Shown here: positions 1 through 7,000 of the stretch, piece after piece
How positions within the stretch are numbered: the stretch's first letter is position 1
Layout of the letters: every line of letters starts with the position of its first letter
NCBI GenBank assembly: GCA_947627805.1
Contig: CANQXB010000041.1
Span: 1-7,642, forward strand
DNA length: 7,642 nt
Direction: 5' to 3'
From: an uncultured Bacilli bacterium
GTDB taxonomy: Bacteria > Bacillota_I > Bacilli_A > RF39 > UBA660
The notes under the pieces: generated by a model
What the model was told of the DNA's origin: nothing
Seen by the model: the letters and a program-made list of their open reading frames with translations, nothing else
Database searches by the model: none
Program-made: the position numbers and the translations under genes

Positions 1-64
1 ATAAAAATCAAAAATTAAAAATAATTTATAAAGTTTTGTATAGAAAATACTTGACTTTATTATG

Positions 65-69
65 GGAGG
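65..69 (+). promoter_or_regulatory. Ribosome binding site of ybaB
   Basis: GGAGG (within GGGAGGTGA), 8 nt before ATG 78. It fixes the ybaB start at 78 rather than at the upstream in-frame TTG at 36. Confidence 0.85.
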
Positions 70-77
70 TGAAAAAA

Positions 78-377
78 ATGAATATGCAAAATTTAATGGC
101 TCAAGCCCAAAAAATTCAAAGAGATATAACTGCTAAAAAAGAAGAACTAGAAAAAATGGAATTTGTAGGAAAAAGTGAATGGGTAGAAATTACTTATACA
201 GGTTCAAAAGAGGTTAAAAGTGTTAAGATAACCAAAGAAGGACCAATATCTGAAGAAGATAAAGAAATATTAGAAGATATGTATTTAATAGCTAGCAAAG
301 ATGCTTTATTAAAAATAAGTAAAGCTATGAATGAAAAATTAGGTCAATATGCTGGGGCCTTAGATGGGTTAATGTAA
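78..377 (+). CDS. ybaB: YbaB/EbfC family nucleoid-associated protein
   Basis: A 99-residue protein of the YbaB/EbfC (B. subtilis YaaK) family, small dimeric DNA-binding proteins regarded as nucleoid-associated. The family pattern is visible: an N-terminal helix rich in Q, K and E (residues 1-28), a central beta stretch containing EVKSVKI, then an acidic helix with the LEDMYLIASKDA motif and a C-terminal GALDGLM tail. The length is typical. The start is ATG 78 because GGAGG at 65-69 lies 8 nt before it. The frame is open upstream to the window edge, and a TTG at 36 would add 14 residues, but it has no ribosome site and lies outside the family alignment. ATG 84 is a less likely alternative. recR follows after 2 nt, the ybaB-recR pairing seen widely in bacteria, usually behind dnaX, which would lie left of this window. 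Family assignment is secure; the precise role is known only in general terms. Confidence 0.95.
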   Translation: MNMQNLMAQAQKIQRDITAKKEELEKMEFVGKSEWVEITYTGSKEVKSVKITKEGPISEEDKEILEDMYLIASKDALLKISKAMNEKLGQYAGALDGLM

Positions 378-379
378 TT

Positions 380-982
380 ATGATATATCCGGAAACGTTA
401 GAAAAAATGATTAATTTTTATAAAAAGATGCCAGGAGTTGGTGATAAATCAGCGGAACGAATGGCTTTAGCAACTATTGATTTAAAAGAAGAAGACTTAA
501 AAGAATTTTCCAAAGTATTGGAGAGTTCTAAAACGAAATTAAAGCAATGTCAAATATGTGGTCATTTAACTGAGAACGATATTTGTAATATTTGTAGTGA
601 TAGTAGTCGAAATCAAAATTTAATATGTGTAATTGAGGATTATAAAAGTGTTTTTTCTTTTGAAAAAGTAGGAAATTATAAAGGAGTATATCATGTTCTT
701 AATGGTTTGATATCACCAATGGATGATATTGGCCCTGAAGATATAAATATATCTTCTTTAGTAAAAAGAGTTGAAGAATTAGAAAATCCTGAACTCATTT
801 TAGCATTAAAATCAACAATTGAAGGAGAAACAACAACTCTTTATATAAAAAAGATATTTGAAAAGAAAAATGTTACAATATCTAGATTATCTTATGGAAT
901 TCCAATGGGAGCTGAAATTGATTATTTAGATATTATTACATTAGATAAAGCATTAGAGGATCGCAAAAAAATTTCGGAATAA
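380..982 (+). CDS. recR: Recombination mediator protein RecR
   Basis: A 200-residue RecR, the usual family length. RecR works with RecO (and RecF) to load RecA on SSB-coated single-stranded DNA during gap repair. Domains in order are a helix-hairpin-helix at about residues 10-30 (KMPGVGDKSAERMAL), a four-cysteine zinc finger (C57, C60, C69, C72), a Toprim domain from about 80 with ICVIEDYKS and the YHVLNGLISP block, and a C-terminal segment (about 167-196) with SRLSYGIPMGAEIDYLD and TLDKALEDR. The last segment varies slightly from the usual GLPVGGDLEYAD but the motif is clear. The start is ATG 380, two bases after the ybaB stop; there is no strong Shine-Dalgarno, so translation is probably coupled to ybaB. 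The next gene starts 35 nt after the stop. Identification is secure. Confidence 0.98.
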   Translation: MIYPETLEKMINFYKKMPGVGDKSAERMALATIDLKEEDLKEFSKVLESSKTKLKQCQICGHLTENDICNICSDSSRNQNLICVIEDYKSVFSFEKVGNYKGVYHVLNGLISPMDDIGPEDINISSLVKRVEELENPELILALKSTIEGETTTLYIKKIFEKKNVTISRLSYGIPMGAEIDYLDIITLDKALEDRKKISE

Positions 983-985
983 AAA

Positions 986-1001
986 TATTTCCCGGGAAAT
1001 A
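986..1001. repeat. 16-bp perfect palindrome between recR and bofA
   Basis: TATTTCCCGGGAAATA is a perfect inverted repeat with no spacer, lying 4 nt after the recR stop and 16 nt before the bofA start. The six consecutive G/C bases in its centre stand out in this AT-rich window. As RNA it could form only a short stem (5 bp with a 4-base loop), and no T-run follows, so it does not look like an intrinsic terminator. Zero-spacer dyads of this kind often bind dimeric regulators; no particular regulator is recognised. Confidence 0.55.
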
Positions 1002-1017
1002 AAATTTACTGGGTGAT

Positions 1018-1206
1018 ATGATGAAAAATAAACTAGGTACAATATTAAAAAAAATAGTATTTGCTTTTGGAATTATTTATGGAATAAATATAATGCTTAA
1101 AAGTGTAGGCATATATATGCCTATTAATTTAGCTACAATTGGTATTACTTCCATTTTAGGTGTACCTGGTTTATTGTCCTTATTTGCTATTCTCTATATG
1201 CTATAA
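1018..1206 (+). CDS. bofA: Short BofA-like pro-sigma-K processing inhibitor homologue
   Basis: A 62-residue hydrophobic protein. Its second half (GIYMPINLAT, then SILGVPGLLSL) closely follows the B. subtilis BofA C-terminal part (GIHVPINLVT...GILGIPGI). In B. subtilis, BofA sits in the forespore outer membrane and, with SpoIVFA, blocks the intramembrane protease SpoIVFB that activates sigma-K. Two membrane segments are likely, about residues 11-27 and 39-61. The BofA residues reported as important for inhibition (N48, N61, T64) align with N24, N37 and T40 here. B. subtilis BofA has 87 residues, so its first membrane segment is absent. The start is ATG 1018 or the adjacent ATG 1021; GGGTGAT at 1011-1017 matches the 3' part of a Shine-Dalgarno and suits 1021 slightly better. 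recR-bofA order as in Bacillus supports the call. Whether this organism makes spores cannot be told from the window. Confidence 0.82.
   Translation: MMKNKLGTILKKIVFAFGIIYGINIMLKSVGIYMPINLATIGITSILGVPGLLSLFAILYML
1106..1123. repeat. 18-bp perfect palindrome inside bofA
   Basis: TAGGCATATATATGCCTA reads identically on both strands. It spans the codons for the conserved VGIYMP segment of the BofA-like protein, so coding constraint may explain part of it. In the transcript it could form a 6-bp stem (UAGGCA/UGCCUA) with a UAUAUA loop. The two palindrome centres (this one and 986-1001) are 121 bp apart. Confidence 0.5.
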
Positions 1207-1210
1207 ATTA

Positions 1211-1215
1211 GGAGG
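1211..1215 (+). promoter_or_regulatory. Ribosome binding site that places the holB start at an ATA codon
   Basis: GGAGG (within TTAGGAGGT) lies exactly 5 nt before ATA 1221. The same GGAGG plus 5 nt arrangement precedes the ATG of mfd (4081-4085 and 4091). No ATG, GTG, TTG or CTG in the holB frame lies between the stop codon at 1209-1211 and ATG 1554, so this strong site has no standard start codon to serve. Confidence 0.8.
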
Positions 1216-1220
1216 TCTAT

Positions 1221-2087
1221 ATAGAAAGTAGTACTTTAGAAAAATTAATTCAATATTATCATGATAAAAAACTAGCCCATGCTTATTTAATAGCAACTAA
1301 TAATATTGAAAAATGTTATCAAGTTCTTTTAAAAGTTATAAAGAATATTTTTTGCGTTCAAGATTTTAAAGAAAATTGTAATAAATGTTCTTTATGTCAT
1401 TTAATTGATATTCAAAATCTTCCTAGTTTAAAAACAATTGAGCCTGATGGCGCATTTATTAAAAAAGAACAAATTTTAGAATTAAAACATTTATTTTCTA
1501 AAGATTCCCAATATACTAAAGAAAATATATACATTATTAAAAATGCCGAAAAAATGAATAAAGAATCTGCTAATACGATGCTTAAGTTTTTAGAAGAGCC
1601 AGATGGTAATGTAATTGGATTTTTTATTACCAATAATAAAGATAATGTTATATCTACTATTGCGAGTCGTTGTCAAAGCTTAGATGTTAATTTTAATAAT
1701 ACTGATTTTGAAAAATTAGGTCTTGATGAAGATACATATAATAATTATTTTAATATTTTAAAAGAGTATTTACAAAAATTAGAAATGGAAAAAAGTAAAT
1801 TAATTTTGTATAATAAAGAGTGTCTAGGAGAATATACCAAAGATGAGCTAAAAATACTAATGCAAATTGCTTTAAATTTATATAAAAATACTTTAGATAA
1901 TAAATTAATTGGTAATTCTTTAGATAATAAATTATCTTTTTTAAATAAATTATCGATAGCTAACTTAAAAAAGAAAGTTAATTTATTGATTGAGTATTTA
2001 CAAGAGTTAACTTATAATGTTAATTTAGATTTGCTATTAGATAGATTTGTAATAGAAATGGAGGCCATTAATAATGAAAGTTTATAG
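1221..2087 (+). CDS. holB: DNA polymerase III clamp loader subunit delta', apparent ATA start
   Basis: Read from ATA 1221 this is a 288-residue delta' subunit, part of the clamp loader that places the beta clamp on DNA. Visible are LAHAYL at 18-23 followed by no usable P-loop (typical of delta', which does not hydrolyse ATP), a zinc module C45-x7-C53-x2-C56-x2-C59, YIIKNAEKMN at 104-113, ANTMLKFLEEP at 117-127 and the SRC motif at 149-151. The C-terminal collar domain (about 165-288) is weakly conserved, as usual. The frame is open from the stop at 1209. The first in-frame ATG (1554) would start after the zinc module, so a start there cannot give a complete protein. ATA at 1221, 5 nt behind GGAGG, is the only well-placed candidate: either a rare AUA initiation or an ATG changed by mutation or sequencing error. 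The gene overlaps ricT by 14 nt. The product call is secure; the start codon is inferred. Confidence 0.92.
   Translation: MESSTLEKLIQYYHDKKLAHAYLIATNNIEKCYQVLLKVIKNIFCVQDFKENCNKCSLCHLIDIQNLPSLKTIEPDGAFIKKEQILELKHLFSKDSQYTKENIYIIKNAEKMNKESANTMLKFLEEPDGNVIGFFITNNKDNVISTIASRCQSLDVNFNNTDFEKLGLDEDTYNNYFNILKEYLQKLEMEKSKLILYNKECLGEYTKDELKILMQIALNLYKNTLDNKLIGNSLDNKLSFLNKLSIANLKKKVNLLIEYLQELTYNVNLDLLLDRFVIEMEAINNESL
1891..1934 (+). repeat. In-frame short direct repeat within holB
   Basis: CTTTAGATAATAAATTA occurs at 1891-1907 and again at 1918-1934, a 27-nt period equal to nine codons. It encodes LDNKL twice (LDNKLIGNS then LDNKLSFLN), and a weaker third copy (NKLS) follows. This looks like a small in-frame tandem duplication in the poorly conserved C-terminal domain of delta'. 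Confidence 0.6.
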
Positions 2088-2862
2088 TGTTAAATTTAAA
2101 GAGCAAGGTAAAAATTATTATTTTAATGGTAATGATGATTATAACAAAGATGATTATGTAATTGTGGAAACGGAAAAAGGACTTCAATATGGTAAAATTA
2201 GTGGCATTGTTTCTGAAAGTGATGAAGTCAATAGTTATAAAAATATTATCAGAATAGCTAGTGAAGAAGATAAAGAAGAATATTTAAAATTATTAAAAGA
2301 AGCAAATGAAGCTTTAGAAAAATGTAAAAGTTTAGTTGAAAATTTAGAATTAAATATGCATGTTATTAATGCTGAATTTACTTTTGATAGAACCCAATTA
2401 TTATTTAACTTTACTTCTGATGAAAGAGTTGATTTTAGGGAACTAGCCAAAAGACTTGCTGGAATCTACCATACAAGAATAGAACTCCGCCAAATCGGGG
2501 CTCGTGATAAAGCTAAAGAAATTGGGGGTATTGGAATTTGTGGGGGCCGCATATGTTGTTCAAGATTTTTAAATCATATTGATGCTATTTCTATGAATAT
2601 GGCTAAAAATCAGAATTTAGCCTTAAATCCTTCTAAAATTAATGGTGTTTGTGGTCGTTTACTTTGTTGTTTACAATACGAAGATGATAACTATTTAGAA
2701 TGTAGTAAAGGACTTCCAAGTGTGGGAGGTAATATTAATACTTCTAATGGTGAAGGAACAGTTGTTAGTGTTGATATTTTAAATCGAAAATGTAAAGTTT
2801 TAGTAGGAAGCAATAAAGAAGAAGTCGATTTTAATGAAGAAGTCAAAGATAGTACTAAATGA
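2074..2862 (+). CDS. ricT: RicT/YaaT, PSP1-domain protein of the Y-complex
   Basis: A 262-residue PSP1-domain protein, orthologous to B. subtilis YaaT (RicT, about 275 residues). With RicA and RicF, RicT forms the Fe-S-containing Y-complex, which assists RNase Y in mRNA maturation and affects competence, biofilm and sporulation phosphorelay. The signature is strong: FDRTQLLFNFTSDERVDFR at 104-122, IELRQIGARDKAK at 136-148, then GGIGICGGRICC with C156, C161 and C162, and NGVCGRLLCC with C193, C198 and C199, followed by C210. Cysteines of this region carry the cluster in the known complex. The start is ATG 2074, with GGAGG at 2060-2064 (9 nt spacing) inside the end of holB. The holB-yaaT-yabB order matches Bacillus apart from the absence of yabA. 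RicA and RicF are not in this window. Identification is secure; the physiological role is carried over from B. subtilis. Confidence 0.96.
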   Translation: MKVYSVKFKEQGKNYYFNGNDDYNKDDYVIVETEKGLQYGKISGIVSESDEVNSYKNIIRIASEEDKEEYLKLLKEANEALEKCKSLVENLELNMHVINAEFTFDRTQLLFNFTSDERVDFRELAKRLAGIYHTRIELRQIGARDKAKEIGGIGICGGRICCSRFLNHIDAISMNMAKNQNLALNPSKINGVCGRLLCCLQYEDDNYLECSKGLPSVGGNINTSNGEGTVVSVDILNRKCKVLVGSNKEEVDFNEEVKDSTK

Positions 2863-3547
2863 TTTATATGATTATAATTTAAAAATATATCAGTATGATA
2901 CACACTTTAAATTTTCTATTGATTCTATCTTATTAGCAGAGTATGTTAAATTAACTAATAAAACGAAAAATATATTAGATTTATGCACGGGAAATGCCAG
3001 TATACCATTAATTTTAGCTACTAAAACTAAAGCTCATGTCGAGGCCATTGAAGTTCAAAAAGAAATTTATGAGTTAGGAGTAAAAAGTGTTATTTATAAT
3101 AAATTAGATAAACAAATAACCCTTTACAATCAAAATATTTTAGATTACCAAAGTAATCAAAAATATGATATAATTACTTGCAATCCTCCCTATTTTAAAG
3201 TTGAGCGGCAAAGTTATACTAATGAATTTACACCTCTAGCTATTGCTAGACATGAATTGTTGGTAACTTTAGAAGATATATTTAAAATAGCTAGTCAACA
3301 TTTAAATAGTAAGGGTGAGTTTTATTTAATTCATCGTTTAGAAAGAATAGATGAGATAATAATTTTAGGTAATAAATATAAGTTAAATGTTAAAAACATT
3401 GAACTAATTAAAACAAAAAGTAATAATAAACCAAGTATGGTTTTAGTTAGATGTATTAAAAATAGTCATAAAGGAATTAAGATAAATAATCCAATAAGTA
3501 TTGAAAATAGAAAAACATATCAAAATATATTTAAGGAGGAAGTATGA
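2834..3547 (+). CDS. trmN6: tRNA1(Val) (adenine-37 N6)-methyltransferase family protein (YabB/TrmN6)
   Basis: A 237-residue class I SAM-dependent methyltransferase of the YfiC/TrmN6 type, close to the family's usual length of about 245. The N-terminal block KIYQ...FKFSIDSILLAEYV (about 17-38) is characteristic. SAM-binding motif I is DLCTGNASIPL at 49-59 with acidic E73 in AIEVQ, and the catalytic NPPY motif typical of N6-adenine methyltransferases is at 117-120. E. coli TrmN6 methylates A37 of tRNA1(Val); the exact tRNA target here is inferred. The start ATG 2834 lies inside ricT, giving a 29-nt overlap, with only a weak purine-rich ribosome site (AAGAAGAAG, 2816-2824), so coupling to ricT translation is likely. 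The gene ends in TGA overlapping the pth ATG (ATGA). In Bacillus yabB is followed by yazA and rsmI; both are missing here and pth follows directly. Confidence 0.9.
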   Translation: MKKSKIVLNDLYDYNLKIYQYDTHFKFSIDSILLAEYVKLTNKTKNILDLCTGNASIPLILATKTKAHVEAIEVQKEIYELGVKSVIYNKLDKQITLYNQNILDYQSNQKYDIITCNPPYFKVERQSYTNEFTPLAIARHELLVTLEDIFKIASQHLNSKGEFYLIHRLERIDEIIILGNKYKLNVKNIELIKTKSNNKPSMVLVRCIKNSHKGIKINNPISIENRKTYQNIFKEEV

Positions 3548-4071
3548 AACTAGTTGTGGGATTAGGTAATCCAGGAAGAGAATATAAAAACACTAGACAT
3601 AATATTGGTTTTATGGTTTTAGATTATTATTTAGGAAAAGTAGCTTGGAAGAATAAAATGGAAAGTAATTTTTATAGTACAACCATAAATAATGAAGAAG
3701 TAATTTTTATAAAGCCACTTACTTATATGAATTTATCGGGAATGGCGGTCAGTAAAGTAGTTAAATTTTATAAAATAAAAATGGAAGATATTTTAATTAT
3801 TCAAGATGATTTAGATTTAAAAATTGGTACTTATAAAATTAAGAAAAATAGTTCTTCAGGGGGTCATAATGGGATAAAATCAATTATTAGTGAACTTAGT
3901 AGTGAAGAATTTTTAAGATTAAAAATTGGTATTGGTAAAAATCCATTAATGCCAACTGATAAATATGTTTTAGCAAAAATACCGGATGATGAATTAGTAG
4001 CTATTGAAAGTAATTTTCCGGAATATAAAGAAATTATTAATTCATTTATAAGCGGTAGTATAGATAAATAA
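3544..4071 (+). CDS. pth: Peptidyl-tRNA hydrolase
   Basis: A 175-residue bacterial Pth, slightly shorter than the usual 185-195. It cleaves the ester bond of peptidyl-tRNAs released by ribosome drop-off, recycling tRNA in the cytoplasm. The residues matching the E. coli active site (N10, H20, D93, N114) are all present: N9 in GLGNPG, H19 in TRHNIGF, D88 in IIQDDLDL and N109 in SGGHNGIKSI. KPLTYMNLSG at 57-66 is also conserved. The start ATG 3544 has AAGGAGG at 3533-3539 and overlaps the trmN6 stop by 4 nt (ATGA). mfd follows after 19 nt. In B. subtilis fin lies between pth and mfd; there is no room for it here. Identification is secure. Confidence 0.98.
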   Translation: MKLVVGLGNPGREYKNTRHNIGFMVLDYYLGKVAWKNKMESNFYSTTINNEEVIFIKPLTYMNLSGMAVSKVVKFYKIKMEDILIIQDDLDLKIGTYKIKKNSSSGGHNGIKSIISELSSEEFLRLKIGIGKNPLMPTDKYVLAKIPDDELVAIESNFPEYKEIINSFISGSIDK

Positions 4072-4080
4072 AAACATTTT

Positions 4081-4085
4081 GGAGG
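4081..4085 (+). promoter_or_regulatory. Ribosome binding site of mfd
   Basis: GGAGG, 5 nt before ATG 4091. An upstream in-frame TTG at 4079 overlaps this element and so cannot use it; the mfd start is therefore ATG 4091. Confidence 0.85.
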
Positions 4086-4090
4086 AATTT

Positions 4091-7000
4091 ATGGTATTTT
4101 CAAAACTATTTAACTTTCAAAATAATGCTGTAACATATGGGTTAACAAATGAGTTAATCGCTTTTTACATGTTAGAATTATTTAAAAAAGAACAAAAAAA
4201 TATTATTTTAGTTACCAGTAATTTATATGAAAGTAATAAAGTTTATAATGCCTTAAAAACCCATACTGACGATGTTGAACTATTTCCTATGGATGATTTT
4301 ATTACATCGAAAGTTGTGGCCATGTCTCCAGAATTTAGTTTAGGAAGATTAAATGTTTTAGAAAAATTAAAAAGTAAAAAATTAATTATTATAACGAATT
4401 TAATGGGTTATTTAAAATATCTACCTAGTATTGAAACTAAAAATAATTATATCTTAAAAGTAAATAAGGAGATAAATCGTCAAAAATTAATTAGTACTTT
4501 AGAAGAGTTTGGTTATAAACAAGAGTCTTTAGTTACCACTTCTGGTGAATATTCTTTAAGAGGATTTATAATTGATATATATATAATAAATGAAGTTCAT
4601 CCTATTAGAATTGAACTTTTTGATAATGAAATTGAATCTATTCGCTATTTTGATGAAAATAATCAAAGGACTATAAAAGAAATTAAAGAAATAACTATAA
4701 AGCCTTTTAAAGAAGTAGAAACTAGGGACAAAAGTTCTTTATATGATTATACTCTGGATGGTATAGTAGTATATTTAAACAAAGAACAGATTAATGTGGC
4801 TTATAAAAAGTTAGCTGAAGAAATATTAGAATATCAAGAAAACAATAATGAGCATGAAAAATATATGTATGAACTTAAAAATATAAAACCTCATTATGAA
4901 CTTTATATTGATAATATAAATAATCCTACTGATATAGTAGCTAAAGAAATACCCAGTTTTAATGAAAATTTTGAATTATTAAAAGACACTTATTATCGTT
5001 GGCAAAAAGAAAAAAAAGAAGTATATTTTTATCTTTCTTTAGATAAACAAATTAAAATAATTAAAAATTTAATTCCGGGAGCTAATATTATCAAACAAAA
5101 GATAAATAAAGGTTTTATTTTTAATAATTTAGTTTGTGTATCAGAATATGATATTGGCGAGTCTCTTAAGGAAGTACCTAAATATAAAAATAATTTACAT
5201 ATTGGTAAAAAGATAAAAAGTTATAATGATTTAGAAAAAGGTGATTATGTAGTCCATTTAAATCATGGAATAGGTATTTATAATGGACTTGTTACTTTAA
5301 CCAAAGATGGTTTACAAAAAGATTATATTCAACTTTTATATGAAGGTAATGATAAAATATATATTCCAGTAGAAAAGATAAATACTATTTATAAATATTC
5401 TAGTAAAGATGGAATAAAACCTAAAATAAATAAATTAAATTCCACTAGTTGGGCAAAAACGAAGACTTATATTAAAGCAAAAGCAAAAGATATTTCTAAA
5501 GAACTTTTAGATTTATATCAAAAAAGAGCTAGTATAAAAGGTATACCTTATCGAGATTATGAGGAAGAAAGTTTATTTGCCTCTTCTTTTCCTTTTGAAG
5601 AAACTAAAGATCAAACTAAAGCTATTGCGGAAATAAAAAATGATTTAAATAGTGTGGTTCCTATGGACAGATTACTATGTGGTGATGTTGGTTTTGGCAA
5701 AACAGAAGTAGCTATGCGGGCAATATTTAAAACCATTATTAATAATTATCAAGTAATGTATTTATGTCCCACTACTATTTTAGCTAAACAACAATATAAT
5801 GTTATAAAAGAAAGATTTAAAGATATTCCAGTAAATATTCGTCTTTTAAATCGTTTTACAACTCCTAAAGAAAGTAAATATATTGTTGAGGCTTTAAAAG
5901 ATGGTCGAGTTGATATTTTAGTGGGAACACACCGTATTTTAAGTGATGATATAGAGCCATCTAAATTAGGTCTTTTAGTAGTGGATGAAGAACAACGTTT
6001 TGGGGTTAAACATAAAGAAAAAATTAAAGAATATAAAAATGATGTTAATGTTTTGACTTTATCAGCTACTCCTATTCCGAGAACTTTAAAGATGGCTTTA
6101 TCTGGTTTAAGAGATTTATCAATTATTGATACACCCCCAATTAATCGGTACCCGGTTCAAACTTACGTCATTGAAGAACAAGATTTATTGGTGAAAGATG
6201 CCATTTATAAGGAATTATCGCGAAAAGGTCAAGTATTTATTTTATATAATCGAATTGAAGAGCTAGATAGAATTGGCGATAAAATTAGTTCCTTAGTTCC
6301 TGAGGCTAGGATTAGACTTGCTCATGGCAAAATGAGTAAAGAAGAATTGGAAACAATTATGGATGATTTTGTTTCTTATCAATTTGATATTTTAATTTGT
6401 ACAACGATTATTGAAAATGGTATTGATATTGCTAATGCCAATACTTTAATTGTTTATAATGCGGATAATTTTGGTCTTGCTCAATTATATCAAATAAGAG
6501 GAAGAGTCGGACGAAGTGACAAAGTAGCTTATGCCTATTTATTATATAATAAGCAAAAAATGTTAAATGATATAGCTGTTAAAAGATTGCAAGCCATTAA
6601 AGAATTTACGGAGCTTGGTAGTGGTTATAAAATTGCGATGCGGGACTTATCTATAAGAGGAGCGGGCGATATTTTTGGAAGTGAGCAAGCGGGTTTTGTG
6701 GATTCGGTCGGAATTTCGCTTTATATGAAACTTATTGAAGATGAACTTAAAAAGGCCAAAGGTGAATATGTGGAAGAAGAAGATACCGATAATAAAAATC
6801 TAATTGAAGTTTCTACGCATATTAAAGATGAATATGTTTCAGATGAAGATATTAAAATTGAAATCCATCAAAAGATTAATGAAATTGATTCTTTAGAAAA
6901 ATTAAGAGAAGTCAAAGCAGAATTAGAAGATAGATTTGGTAAAATTGATAGTGATATGGAAATATATATGTATGAAGAATGGTTTACGAATCTTTGTAAG

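Noticed and set aside
36..77. TTG-initiated N-terminal extension of ybaB
   Set aside because: No ribosome site precedes TTG 36, the extension has no family counterpart, and GGAGG at 65-69 is correctly placed for ATG 78.
1..77. End of dnaX at the left edge
   Set aside because: dnaX is expected upstream from gene order, but the short leader contains no recognisable DnaX sequence.
1066..1094. Possible internal promoter in bofA (TATAAT at 1089-1094)
   Set aside because: The -10 string is perfect, but the only -35 candidate at 17 nt spacing (TTTGGA) matches 3 of 6; too weak in coding AT-rich DNA.
1412..1633. Minus-strand open frame opposite holB
   Set aside because: Antisense shadow of conserved delta' coding sequence, with no recognisable product.
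1554..2087. holB as a 177-residue protein starting at ATG 1554
   Set aside because: It would remove the HAYL block and zinc module, which are encoded intact and in frame upstream, and no Shine-Dalgarno precedes 1554.
2235..2450. Minus-strand open frame opposite ricT
   Set aside because: Antisense to the conserved PSP1 coding region, low-complexity product; a by-product of AT-rich codons.
2691..2903. Minus-strand open frame across the ricT-trmN6 overlap
   Set aside because: Antisense shadow of two well-supported genes.
4079..4090. TTG 4079 as the mfd start
   Set aside because: This codon overlaps the Shine-Dalgarno itself; ATG 4091 has GGAGG at 5 nt spacing.
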